64,000 nt of DNA, taken from NCBI GenBank assembly GCA_963722495.1, contig CAVRND010000028.1, positions 186,001-250,000 on the forward strand, given 5' to 3'. Every line of letters begins with the position of its first letter. The first letter of the stretch is position 1. Of the stretch, positions 1-7,764 are shown piece by piece. The translations under genes were made by a program, and so were the position numbers. This stretch comes from Hyphomicrobium_A sp963722495 (lineage in GTDB: Bacteria; Pseudomonadota; Alphaproteobacteria; Rhizobiales; Hyphomicrobiaceae). A model generated the notes under the pieces. That model was not told the origin of the DNA. It did not search any database and saw only the letters and a program-made list of their open reading frames with translations.

Positions 1-22
1 CGATAAGGATGGCCCCCTTCAT
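1..22 (-). CDS. Tiny lipoprotein-like gene, 5' end only (third tandem copy)
   Basis: Only the first seven codons lie in the window, reading MKGAILI from the ATG at 20-22. An AGGAGA ribosome binding site sits about 8 bases upstream; two further in-frame ATGs at 26-31 lie too close to it. The opening resembles the two complete neighbours upstream (MKSAIVL and the KGLIVL part of the next), so this is probably a third member of the same tandem family. The rest lies beyond the left edge, so nothing can be said about its C-terminus. Confidence 0.5.
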
Positions 23-67
23 CTTCATCATCTCCTAAAAGGTTGTCCTAACTCGAAAAGCGATAGC

Positions 68-187
68 TTAGCGAGCAGCTTCAGTGGTCATGTTGGCGCC
101 GAGCTTCAGCGGAGCGGGCTCTTCACGACGGCAAGCGCCAAGAGCAACAGCAGCGACGACGACGGCGAGTACGATTGCACTCTTCAT
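68..187 (-). CDS. Tiny lipoprotein-like protein, 39 aa
   Basis: This short frame encodes a positively charged start, a hydrophobic stretch at residues 4-16, a lipobox-like LGAC at residues 16-19, then the exposed stretch CRREEPAPLKLGANM and a short tail. A strong AGGAGA ribosome binding site precedes the ATG. A signal peptidase II site would leave a mature lipopeptide of only about 21 residues. The stretch after the cysteine is nearly identical to that of the gene just upstream (229-363), which is the best evidence that this very short frame is real. Function is unknown; it is not a recognised family to me. It could be a micro-lipoprotein of the outer membrane or periplasm. Confidence 0.72.
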   Translation of the reverse strand: MKSAIVLAVVVAAVALGACRREEPAPLKLGANMTTEAAR

Positions 188-228
188 AGCATTTTCTCCT
201 AATGTTGTCCTGGCCTTGCCGCCAGCTC

Positions 229-363
229 TTAGCGAGCGGACTGCGTGGCGGCAGGCATATCAGCGCCCAGCTTCAGCGGCGCCGGCTCTTCACGACGGCA
301 CGCGCTCAGCGCAACGGCCGCAACCACTGCTGACAAAACGATCAGCCCCTTAAAACCCTGCAT
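229..363 (-). CDS. Tiny lipoprotein-like protein, 44 aa (paralog of next gene)
   Basis: The frame opens MQGFKGLIVL, continues with an Ala/Val-rich hydrophobic core, and has an LSAC lipobox at about residues 19-22 followed by CRREEPAPLKLGADM. The 13-residue block CRREEPAPLKLGA is identical to that of the 39-aa gene downstream, while the leaders and tails differ, so the conservation sits on the mature part. A GGAGATGAG ribosome binding site precedes the ATG. It is the most upstream of the set and probably leads a short operon of two or three copies. Signal and lipobox are seen directly; membrane anchoring is inferred; the role is unknown. Confidence 0.72.
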   Translation of the reverse strand: MQGFKGLIVLSAVVAAVALSACRREEPAPLKLGADMPAATQSAR

Positions 364-636
364 GGTCTCATCTCCTGATGCTTCATCGGCACTAGCCACA
401 TATTGGGGTACCGGCGCGGCTCGTCTTGATCAAGAACAGAGGCAGTTATCCCTCAGTTTTCCAAGCCTGTAGATGCGAAAATGCAACGCCGATCTTGCTC
501 TTCCCCAACACCTGTCCCGCACCGCCTCGTTTCGCCGGAATAGATTGAATTTACGCGGTAAACCCGCCTCTCCGGCACCGAGGCGCTTAGGCATCATAAA
601 GACCAGAACCGGGTTAACGCCAGGTTAATAGTTGTA
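364..636. other. Intergenic stretch upstream of micro-lipoprotein genes and downstream of tolB
   Basis: No gene is supported here. The right part follows the stop of tolB and the left part must carry the promoter of the minus-strand micro-lipoprotein genes. I see no clear terminator, operator or repeat. The pal gene that usually follows tolB is not present. Confidence 0.6.
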
Positions 637-2127
637 TCAATTCAAGAGCGGCGACCACGCCGGATCCGACGCGAAAGATGGCGTACGGATCGTTCGCTCG
701 TTGTAACCCGTCAAATCGACGGAAAAGATTCGCGCACCCCCGTTCTCGCCTTGCGATTCGCGGAAGAACATCAAAACGCGTCCGTTCGGCGCCCAGGTAG
801 GGCCCTCGTTGTGGTAGCCCTCGGTCAGCACCCGCTCCCCCGAGCCGTCCGGGCGCATGACGCCGATGAGGAAGCGACCGCCGAGTTGCTTGGTAAAGGC
901 GATGTAATCACCGCGCGGCGACCAGACCGGCGTTGAGTAGCTGCCATCCCCCATGCTGATGCGATGCGCGTTGGAGCCGTCAGAGTTCATCACGTAGATT
1001 TCCTGCTGATTGTCGCGGTCGGTCTCGAACACGATCTGCCGCCCGTCGGGCGAATAGCTCGGGCTGGTGTCGATCGACGTGCCGGGGGTCAGCTTGCGCT
1101 TTTGCTTCGAGCGCAGATCCATCTCGTAGATGCTGGAGTTGCCTTCGGCCTGCATGCTCATGATGACGCGCTGGCCGTCGGGTGAAAAGCGGGGCGCGAA
1201 GGTCATCCCCGGAAAATCGCCGACGATCTCGCGCTGCCCCGTCTCGAGGTTCATGAGGAACACGCGCGGCTGATCGCCGGTGTACGACATGAACGTGATC
1301 TCTTGGTTGGTCGGGCTAAAGCGCGGCGTCAGCACGAGCTCCTGCCCCTTGCTGAGCAGCCGCACGTTGAAGCCGTCCTGGTCCATGATGGCGAGGCGCT
1401 TGATGCGGCGATCCTTCGGCCCCGTCTCGTCGACGAATACGACGCGGGTGTCGAAGTAGCCGGATTCACCCGTCAGCTGTTTGTAGACGTTGTCGGCGAT
1501 GATGTGGCCGACGCGGCGCCAATTTTGCGCGCTGGTGGCGAATCGCTGCCCCGCGAGCTGCCGGCCGGAGGCGACGTCCCAGAGGCGGAACTGCGCCACG
1601 ATGCGGCCGTCGGCGCCGCGCGACACATCGCCCACGACGAGGGCGTCGGCACGGATGGAGCGCCAATCGGGAAAGCGCGGCGCGGCATTGACGTCGCGGA
1701 CCTGCTCAAGGAACGAGCCGCGGTCGAGCGGCTCGAAGAGACCCGAGTTGCCGAGGTCGGATTGGACAACGTCGGCGATGTCGGCGGCGAGCTTTGGATC
1801 GGGGCCGAGGAAAAAAGGAATGGCGATCGGAATAGGCGCGATGGTGCCCTGCGTCTGACGACCCTGCAGGCCGCCGCCCGGCGTCGTGCCGCCACGCAAG
1901 CCACCACCGCCCCCGGCTGCCGGCGGCGGAGGTGCCGGTTCGAACTGGCGCATCTGTCCCTCGAGACCGCCTCCGCCTGAGGGGCCCTTGTAGCTGTCGT
2001 CGGGCCGCTGCGCGAAGGCGGGTGAGACGAACGCGCCGGTGGCGAACAGCGCCAGCAGGCCGAGCAGCGCTGGCCGCAATCCAAATCTCCCGCTCGTGCT
2101 CGTCTTCCGTCCGTTCTCGTCTCGCAT
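637..2127 (-). CDS. tolB: Tol-Pal system periplasmic beta-propeller protein TolB
   Basis: TolB is the periplasmic partner of Pal in the Tol-Pal system, which links inner and outer membranes and supports outer-membrane constriction at division. The 496-residue product has a signal peptide ending near AFA-QRPDD, an N-terminal domain (FFLGPDPKLAADIADVV onward) and a C-terminal six-bladed propeller with repeated TolB/WD40-like blades such as FSPDGQRVIMSM and YSPDGRQIVFETD. It is longer than the usual ~430 residues because of a Gly/Pro-rich linker (about residues 45-90) after the signal. The start at 2127 was chosen because the upstream in-frame extension lies inside tolA. Last gene of tolQ-tolR-tolA-tolB. 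Confidence 0.95.
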   Translation of the reverse strand: MRDENGRKTSTSGRFGLRPALLGLLALFATGAFVSPAFAQRPDDSYKGPSGGGGLEGQMRQFEPAPPPPAAGGGGGLRGGTTPGGGLQGRQTQGTIAPIPIAIPFFLGPDPKLAADIADVVQSDLGNSGLFEPLDRGSFLEQVRDVNAAPRFPDWRSIRADALVVGDVSRGADGRIVAQFRLWDVASGRQLAGQRFATSAQNWRRVGHIIADNVYKQLTGESGYFDTRVVFVDETGPKDRRIKRLAIMDQDGFNVRLLSKGQELVLTPRFSPTNQEITFMSYTGDQPRVFLMNLETGQREIVGDFPGMTFAPRFSPDGQRVIMSMQAEGNSSIYEMDLRSKQKRKLTPGTSIDTSPSYSPDGRQIVFETDRDNQQEIYVMNSDGSNAHRISMGDGSYSTPVWSPRGDYIAFTKQLGGRFLIGVMRPDGSGERVLTEGYHNEGPTWAPNGRVLMFFRESQGENGGARIFSVDLTGYNERTIRTPSFASDPAWSPLLN

Positions 2128-2188
2128 CTCGTCGAACCCTTCGTCCGTTTGAGGGCTGCTTATAATCGAATCGGCATGCCGCGCATGC

Positions 2189-3256
2189 CTAACGCTGCAC
2201 CAGCCCCAGGATGACGGGCCAATCGAACGCCCAAGTGACGGTGCTCCAGGCCGAATACTTGTCGGGCGGCAGCTGGAACGGGGCGCATTGCTTAATGGCG
2301 CGTATCGAGGCATCGGCGGCGATGGCGTACAGCGGCGTATTCTGACGGTCGACGACGACGGGTTCGCCGTCGAGGGTCCCGTCCTGGTTGAGGCGGAAGC
2401 GCACGTTGACGATCGGAGTATCGACCCCGCCGCCGCCACCCGGCATTTTCGCGCACGGGACGAGTTGCGAGTTCAGCATCGACAGCAGCAGATCCTGCTC
2501 GCGCGCCGACAGCACGGTGTCGTGCCCCTGCCGCTCGCCGGCAGTGGGGCCCGTGTAGTCAGTGGGCTTGGTCGGCGGCGTCGATGACTGCGGCGCGCCG
2601 CGCTTGTCGGGCGTCTTGTCGAGCAGCGCGGCGATCTTGTCGGCGTCGAACTTCTTCTTTTCGTCCGCCTTGCGCTTCGCCTCGGCGAGCTTTTTCTTTT
2701 TTTCGTCGGCCTTCTTTTTTTCTTCCGCCTTCTTCTTTTCGTCCGCCTTCTTTTTCTCGTCGGCCTTTTTCTTTTCCTCGGCCTTCTTCTTCTCGTCCTC
2801 GGCCTTGCGCTCCTGCTCGAGCTTGTCCTCGAGCTTCTTCTTCTCCTCCGGCGTGGGGCCGGGCTCGGGCGTCGGCGCCGGCTCAGGCGGTATCGCCGCC
2901 AGCTTGTCGGCGATCGGATCCTGCTTGGGTGGCGGCGGCGTTTCGGTTTTCTGCGGCTCGGGCTCCGGCGGCGGAGGTGGCGGCGGCTCTGCGGCCGGCG
3001 GCGGCGCCGTAACGGGCTTAGGCTTTTCCGCTTCCTTCTTCGAGACCTCGGGCTGCGGCTCTTCCTTCGCCTTCGCCTCCATCTGCTTGGAGGTCGGATC
3101 GCCCTGCTTGAGACGTGTCAGCTCGGACGGCGTGATGATCGTCGCCTCGATCGCAATGACCGGCGGCAAATCAGGCGGCGCATGCTGGATATCGAACAGC
3201 GCGTAAGCCAACAGCAGCGCGTGCCCGACGAATGAGGTGAGGAGCCCGCGATACAC
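2189..3256 (-). CDS. tolA: TolA-like cell envelope protein with TonB-type C-terminus
   Basis: TolA spans the periplasm from the TolQ/TolR motor to Pal/TolB. The 355-residue product starts with GTG, preceded by GGAGG, and has one N-terminal membrane segment (about residues 5-20). A Pro/Glu-rich region with PPPPPPPEPEP follows, then a highly repetitive Lys-rich helix (about residues 135-215, variants of KKKADE and KKKAEE), and a C-terminal TonB/TolA-like domain containing VNVRFRLNQDGTLDGEPVV and TWAFDWP. It begins 3 bases after the tolR stop, so the two are tightly coupled. The repeat tract is also low-complexity DNA (near 2660-2830), so its exact length may vary between strains or assemblies. 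Confidence 0.93.
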   Translation of the reverse strand: MYRGLLTSFVGHALLLAYALFDIQHAPPDLPPVIAIEATIITPSELTRLKQGDPTSKQMEAKAKEEPQPEVSKKEAEKPKPVTAPPPAAEPPPPPPPEPEPQKTETPPPPKQDPIADKLAAIPPEPAPTPEPGPTPEEKKKLEDKLEQERKAEDEKKKAEEKKKADEKKKADEKKKAEEKKKADEKKKKLAEAKRKADEKKKFDADKIAALLDKTPDKRGAPQSSTPPTKPTDYTGPTAGERQGHDTVLSAREQDLLLSMLNSQLVPCAKMPGGGGGVDTPIVNVRFRLNQDGTLDGEPVVVDRQNTPLYAIAADASIRAIKQCAPFQLPPDKYSAWSTVTWAFDWPVILGLVQR

Positions 3257-3259
3257 CGC

Positions 3260-3712
3260 TTAGCCTCCATCCTCCACTTCCGTGACCAGCGAGACCTTGC
3301 GGAAGCCACCGGCGCTGATGCGCCCCATGACGCGCATGACCGTGCCGTAAGCGACACCCTTGTCGCCGCGCACGAAGATCTGCTCGTCGTAGCCGTTCTT
3401 GGCGATCGCCTTCAGCTTCGGCGCAATCTCGTCGAGCGACACGGCGGTCTCGCCGATGAAGACGCTGCCGTCGGCCTTGACGCTGATGGCGAGCGGCTCC
3501 TTGTTGGCCTCGAGCTGCTTGCCCTTCGCCTGCGGCAGCTCGATCGGCACGCCGACCTGCAGCAGCGGCGCGGCGACCATGAAGATGATCAGGAGCACGA
3601 GCATAACGTCGACCATCGGCGTGACGTTGATCTCGCTCATCGGCGAATGCCGCGCACGACGCCGGCGCTTTCCGCCACCGCCGCCACTCGCTGCCCTAAT
3701 GCTCGCGCCCAT
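3260..3712 (-). CDS. tolR: ExbD/TolR family inner membrane protein
   Basis: TolR forms part of the proton-driven motor with TolQ that energises TolA. The 150-residue protein has a basic, Gly-rich cytoplasmic start (GGGGKRRRRARHS), the conserved SEINVTPMVDVMLVLLIIFM membrane segment with the critical aspartate at residue 35, and a periplasmic domain with IFVRGDKGVAYGTVMRVMG typical of the family. AAGGG lies just upstream of the ATG. It sits 41 bases after tolQ and 3 bases before tolA. Confidence 0.96.
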   Translation of the reverse strand: MGASIRAASGGGGGKRRRRARHSPMSEINVTPMVDVMLVLLIIFMVAAPLLQVGVPIELPQAKGKQLEANKEPLAISVKADGSVFIGETAVSLDEIAPKLKAIAKNGYDEQIFVRGDKGVAYGTVMRVMGRISAGGFRKVSLVTEVEDGG

Positions 3713-3753
3713 GGTGCCCTTACGCCTTCCCGAATTCTTAGCGTGCGCTCAAC

Positions 3754-4470
3754 TCAAGTTCTGACGTCGATCTGCCGCGAAACGATGGCGGCAAACTCGT
3801 CGGCGAACGCTTCCAGCCGGTGGCTGATCTGCGCGCTGTCGGCTGAGTATTTATTGTAGAAAATGACCGCCGGAATGGCGGCGACAAGGCCGAGCGCAGT
3901 GGCGAAGAGGGCCTCGGCGATGCCGGGCGCCACGACCGAGAGGTTGGTGTTCTTCGACACGGCGATGGCCTGGAAGCTCGACATGATGCCCCAGACCGTT
4001 CCGAACAGGCCGACGAACGGCGCCGTCGATCCGACGGTCGCCAGGAACAACAGGCGACGGTCCAAGCGCTCCATCTCGCGGCTGATGGTGACGTCCATTA
4101 CTTTCTCGACGCGCAGCTGAATGCCGCCGAGAGCGCGGATGTTACCCTCGACGGATCGCTTCCACTCGCGCATCGCAGCGACGAACAGCGCCGCCATGGT
4201 GATGGGCTTGGTGCGTGACAGCGCGGTGTAGAGCTCGTCGAGCGACTGGCCCGACCAGAACATGTGTTCGAAGCGATCGGATTCGACGCGGGCGCGGCGG
4301 AAGGCGAAGAACTTTTCGACGACGATCGCCCATGACCAGATCGATGCGATGAGCAGACCCGCCATCACGAGCTGCACCACGATGTGGGCGTGCAGAAAGA
4401 GCTCGAGGAAGGAGAAGCCGCCCACCGGCGCGGGACCGATGGCTTCCTGGGCGAGATCGGTGGGATTCAT
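3754..4470 (-). CDS. tolQ: MotA/TolQ/ExbB proton channel family protein TolQ
   Basis: TolQ is the pentameric channel subunit of the Tol motor. The product has a first membrane segment at about residues 28-48, a large cytoplasmic loop, and the paired conserved segments LLFLATVGSTAPFVGLFGTV and GIAEALFATALGLVAAIPAV characteristic of TolQ/ExbB. The start at 4470 (MNPTDLAQ) is preferred for family resemblance; an in-frame ATG at 4503 would add 11 residues, and neither has a strong ribosome binding site. It is first in the tol operon. The acyl-CoA thioesterase gene ybgC that usually precedes it is about 4 kb away. Confidence 0.94.
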   Translation of the reverse strand: MNPTDLAQEAIGPAPVGGFSFLELFLHAHIVVQLVMAGLLIASIWSWAIVVEKFFAFRRARVESDRFEHMFWSGQSLDELYTALSRTKPITMAALFVAAMREWKRSVEGNIRALGGIQLRVEKVMDVTISREMERLDRRLLFLATVGSTAPFVGLFGTVWGIMSSFQAIAVSKNTNLSVVAPGIAEALFATALGLVAAIPAVIFYNKYSADSAQISHRLEAFADEFAAIVSRQIDVRT

Positions 4471-4704
4471 TTTTTTATCCGTGACGTGGGATGAGCCCGG
4501 CACGCGGGCATTCGAAATCGAGGCGCCTTACGGCCGGCGCTGCCGGTCGTGCGCAACCGAAGCCCGAGTGTGACGTGCTTCGCCCACATCCCCAAGAGGG
4601 CATGTTGCCTCGCAATATGACCAAACGGCGGCGCTACGGCCTTTCGAACTCAAGCCTCAGCAAATGATTCTATCGCACGCTGCAAGCGGCGCGTCTGCCG
4701 GGAC

Positions 4705-5362
4705 TCAGGGCTTGCCGAGGAGGTCGCGCCACTCGCCCGTCTGCGGGTCGTAGGCCGTGAGCGTGCCGTTTTCCATATCGTACATCCAACCGTGGATGTT
4801 GACCCGGCCGCTGGTGACGCCCTCGCGCACGATCGGGTAGGTCATCAGGTTATCAAGCTGAAATTGTACGTGGGCCTTGATGGTGGCCGTCAGTCGCTCG
4901 GCCTCCGGCACCTGCGCGGCGGCGACTAACTGGTGGGCCGGCTTGGTGAATTCGACCCAACGGCCAAGGTGCGCTTCGCGGTCGGGCGGGATCGGCTCAA
5001 GCAGCGCGGCAATGCCTCCGCAGCCGGTGTGCCCGCAGACGACGATGTCGTCGATGCCGAGGTGGCCGACCCCGTACTCGATGGCGGCGCCGACCGCGTC
5101 GTCATAGGCGTCAGCTGGCGGCACGACGTTGGCGATATTGCGCACCTCGAACAGCTCGCCCGGGTCGGAGCTGGTGATCTGGGCGGGCACGACGCGGCTG
5201 TCCGGCGCAGCCTATCCACAGGAGGCGCGGCTTCTGCTTCTTGTCCGCCAGGCTCTCGTAGAACTTACGGTCCTTCTCGAACTGTGCCCGGAAGCGCTCG
5301 TGCCCCTCCATCGCGTCCTTGATGTCGAGGTCGATCCCCTCGGCGTCCTTCTCTTGCCCCAC
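4705..5362 (-). pseudogene. Beta-class carbonic anhydrase with one frameshift
   Basis: Beta carbonic anhydrases interconvert CO2 and bicarbonate with a zinc held by Cys, His and Cys. The 5' part (from MGQEKDAEGIDLDIKD at 5362) reads to LLWIGCA, and the 3' part resumes in another frame with SRVVPAQITSSDPGELFEV, the second zinc motif CGHTGCGG and a normal C-terminus. Removing one base from the CC pair at 5202-5203 restores CADSR, the conserved first zinc/catalytic motif, so the lesion is a one-base addition exactly in the active site. Repaired length (about 218 residues) is normal. It is either an assembly error or a very recent inactivation; the coding quality downstream is intact, which favours error. 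Confidence 0.88.
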
Positions 5363-5592
5363 GCGTGCCCCTCCCCGATTGATGCCCTCAACGGCATCAT
5401 GGTTACCGCGCGGCCGGTTGTCGATGCCGCGCTAACGACGTTGGCCGCCGTGCATAATTTGTTCGGAGGCTATCCCTTAGGTTTGGCGGGGCCTCGAGGG
5501 GGCGCACACCGTGCGGCGTCCTAATTTGGGCTAAATCAGTAACTTAATTCCCAGCTGCCAAGGGGCGCCGGGGGGCCGAGCGAGCCTGATTG

Positions 5593-6300
5593 ATGGTCAA
5601 GTTGCGTATCCTGCTTCTGCTGCCGGCGGCTCTCGTGAGCCTGGCTGCGGCTATCCCAGCCTCCACCTCGGCAGACGCCGAGGAGAAGCTCGTCGGTCGC
5701 AGCGTCACGCTGGCCGGGCGCAAGGTGGCCTGCGGGAAGGCCGACATCTATGTCGACCGCGACCTGCCAAGCGAGGGCGGCGCCGGCGATACCATCCTGA
5801 TCCTCAACCCGGACATGATGAACCAGCAGCCGCCGACCGTGCGCCTATTCGTGTTCAACCACGAATGCGGACACCTCAGCGTCGGCGACAGCGAACTCGA
5901 CGCCGACTGCTACGCCGTCAACCGCGGCGTGCGCGAACACTGGCTCGATCGCAAAGGCCTCAACCAGGTCTGCGACAGCTTCGAGGGCGTCCCGGAAACC
6001 GATACGCATCCCTCGGCGAAGCGTCGTTGCGCCGCTCTCGACCGTTGCTTTGCGAAAGCGCTCGCCGAGCAGACGCCGATCGCGCCAATGCCTGTGCCGG
6101 CGAAGATGCCGCCTAAGGCGCCAGCGACAATCACGGCTTCTGCACCCGCCGTGCCCGCGCGTAAGGCCGCAGGCTCCGATCAGCCGAAGGTGCTGTCGGC
6201 TTGGCGCTGCACCGATCCGCTGGACGTGACGACCGGGTCGGTCGATCCCATCGGGCACGCCATCAAGAAAGACGCCGAGCGCGCCGAGCATTGCCGCTAG
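5593..6300 (+). CDS. Secreted protein with HECGH metalloprotease-like motif
   Basis: The 235-residue product has a signal peptide (MVKLRILLLLPAALVSLAAA) and a mature domain with the sequence VFNHECGHLSVGDSELDADC. This fits the HExxH zinc-binding pattern plus a downstream Glu/Asp-rich segment as a possible third ligand. Cysteines in the flanking segments (VACGK, QVCDSF, RRCAALDRC) suggest disulfides. The C-terminal third is Pro/Ala-rich and low in complexity. The ATG at 5593 follows an in-frame TTG. I do not recognise a characterised family; a periplasmic zinc peptidase-like role is inference from the motif alone. Confidence 0.72.
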   Translation: MVKLRILLLLPAALVSLAAAIPASTSADAEEKLVGRSVTLAGRKVACGKADIYVDRDLPSEGGAGDTILILNPDMMNQQPPTVRLFVFNHECGHLSVGDSELDADCYAVNRGVREHWLDRKGLNQVCDSFEGVPETDTHPSAKRRCAALDRCFAKALAEQTPIAPMPVPAKMPPKAPATITASAPAVPARKAAGSDQPKVLSAWRCTDPLDVTTGSVDPIGHAIKKDAERAEHCR

Positions 6301-6747
6301 GCTGGCGACGTTGCTTCCCGCGACGCCTACCCGGTATTCCCGCACGCGCCAAAAACTAACGCCGTATTGCCCGCTGCCAGGAAATGGAGCGGGCAATTGT
6401 TGTTTTGCGTTTACTTCGCAAGCGGCATTGAAACTCTAATCGTTAGTTTTATCGGCGTCCGATTTCTTAGCCTCTGAACCGAAATGATTGGTTGCATAAA
6501 CCGCCTCGCGCTTAACCTCCAAACAAACGATTATTCTTTGTATTTCTTGTCGTTTTGACACGCGAAACGCAGCCCAAGTTGCCGCTCATTAACCATGTCT
6601 GGAAATGCACTTCGTTTGCTTTTGGCCCTAACCGATTTTTACAAGGGGCGCATGTTATCCATTTCGCGTGCCGTTTGGCGTATCCGGTTTATTACCGAAA
6701 CGTCAAACATGAAAAATCGTGCGTGGGTGAATTTGGGAGTTTTCAGA
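6301..6747. other. AT-richer intergenic region upstream of the Arg/Cys-rich protein
   Basis: This stretch is visibly richer in A and T than its surroundings, particularly 6410-6560. No gene is convincing; an in-frame upstream extension of the next gene exists but lacks a ribosome binding site. It probably holds the promoter of the gene at 6748. No operator-like palindrome was recognised. Confidence 0.5.
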
Positions 6748-7116
6748 ATGCGTGGGCTTCTTGGAGTTCTGGTTGCCGCGGGCGTGATGGCCGGTACGAG
6801 CTTGGCTGTTACGACTTCTGCGGAAGCACATCTCTTCGATCGTGGCGGCTGCTGCACCGTTGCGAAGAAGGTCTATTATCGCCAGCCGACGACTACGCTG
6901 GTGCGCAAGGTTTCTTACGAGCGCGTGCGCAGCTATCGCACCGTTTGGGCGAAGAAGCTCTATAGCGATCGTTGCGGCTGCCGTAAGTTCTATCGCCGCG
7001 TCGCCGTTCAGCAGCCGACCGTGTCGGTTGTTCGCAAGGTGACCTGGGAGCGCGTCCGCTCTTACCGCACCGTTGCCGCTGTGAAGCACTATCGCAAGCG
7101 TTGCTGCTGCCGCTAA
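6748..7116 (+). CDS. Secreted cationic Arg/Tyr/Cys-rich protein with internal duplication, 122 aa
   Basis: The ATG at 6748 follows GGGAG at good spacing. A signal peptide (MRGLLGVLVAAGVMAGTS onward, cleavage near AEA-HLFD) is followed by about 95 residues built from two similar units. Each contains a tyrosine/arginine start (KVYYRQP, KFYRRVAVQQP), a valine-arginine core (LVRKVSYERVRSYRTV, VVRKVTWERVRSYRTV) and a cysteine cluster (CGC, CCC). A further cysteine pair lies at the start (GGCCTVAKK). The mature part is very basic. No known domain is recognised; a wall- or surface-associated structural protein, or a metal or polyanion binder, are possibilities only. It is monocistronic, with a hairpin downstream. 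Confidence 0.75.
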   Translation: MRGLLGVLVAAGVMAGTSLAVTTSAEAHLFDRGGCCTVAKKVYYRQPTTTLVRKVSYERVRSYRTVWAKKLYSDRCGCRKFYRRVAVQQPTVSVVRKVTWERVRSYRTVAAVKHYRKRCCCR

Positions 7117-7143
7117 GCGGCTTGCAGCTTTCTGCTGACAAGC

Positions 7144-7171
7144 GGAGGACGCGGCGATAGCCGTGTCCTCC
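7144..7171 (+). terminator. Hairpin downstream of the Arg/Cys-rich gene
   Basis: GGAGGACGCGGC, a four-base loop and GCCGTGTCCTCC form a 12-bp stem with one G-U pair. It lies about 28 bases after the stop of the gene ending at 7116 and is followed by CTTGTATT, a weak T tract. It may be a terminator or a 3' stability hairpin. Confidence 0.55.
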
Positions 7172-7290
7172 CTTGTATTACATCAATTGAATAAGCCGAG
7201 TTTCCCCCGCCCGCTGATTCGCGGGCTATTTGTATTCGCATACCGCTTACTCGGCCGGGATGGCAGAATGCGCCCTTTGGGGATTCGGTC

Positions 7291-7575
7291 TTACTTGCCG
7301 CGCTCTTGATCACGCTGCCAGTAGACGAACAGCACCGTCACCAGCGCCGTCAACACCATCGTGGCGAGGATGTCGGTGCGGTTGATGAAGGTCAGCCAAG
7401 TGTCCCAGCCCTGCAGCAGATGACCGCGCGGGACGAGCAGCCCATTGCCAATGAGGATGGCGAGCGCGACGCCCGCGGTGAGCGCGACCGCGGCGAGGAT
7501 CTGCAGGCTGCGCTTCAGCGGGCGCGGCACGGTCAGCTTCTTGCCGGGTACAACGAGGATCGTCTTTACAGACAT
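7291..7575 (-). CDS. Small two-helix membrane protein, 94 aa
   Basis: The product has a basic N-terminus (MSVKTILVVPGKKLTVPRP), a membrane segment at about residues 25-47 (LQILAAVALTAGVALAILIG), a short loop with GWDTWLTFINRTD, and a second segment at about residues 70-88 (LATMVLTALVTVLFVYW), ending in a charged tail. No family is recognised. It lies alone between the Arg/Cys-rich gene and the HU gene. Coding support is the consistent hydrophobic pattern and codon bias, but not homology. Confidence 0.6.
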   Translation of the reverse strand: MSVKTILVVPGKKLTVPRPLKRSLQILAAVALTAGVALAILIGNGLLVPRGHLLQGWDTWLTFINRTDILATMVLTALVTVLFVYWQRDQERGK

Positions 7576-7694
7576 GTCGCCTCCATCGTCTTCGTTTGGT
7601 CAAAGGTAGCCGATTCGCAGTCTAAGGCGCGCAGATGGCAACACTTTGGTGCGCGCGCGGCGGCCATCCTTTGATAGTGGTGCACAAGAAACAA

Positions 7695-7725
7695 CTGCGC
7701 GCCGATGTCGAACACCGGCGCGCAG
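7695..7725 (-). terminator. Rho-independent terminator of the HU gene
   Basis: On the minus strand CTGCGCGCCG and CGGCGCGCAG form a perfect 10-bp stem around an 11-base loop, followed by TTGTTTCTTG. It lies about 40 bases downstream of the HU gene stop and reads in its direction. Confidence 0.75.
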
Positions 7726-7764
7726 TAATCTCGCGAACGAAGAAAGCGTGAGCGCCGAGCGCGC

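Noticed and set aside
84..472. Plus-strand frames of 89 and 75 codons over the micro-lipoprotein genes
   Set aside because: They mirror the minus-strand genes, lack ribosome binding sites, and their similarity to each other is explained by the paralogy of the lipoprotein genes on the other strand.
2640..2830. Short repeats resembling a CRISPR-like array
   Set aside because: They encode the TolA Lys/Glu helix; units are contiguous, with no spacers.
2562..3206. Plus-strand Ser/Phe-rich frame of 214 codons
   Set aside because: It is the antisense of the TolA Lys-rich repeat (AAG/GAA read as CTT/TTC), with no start signal.
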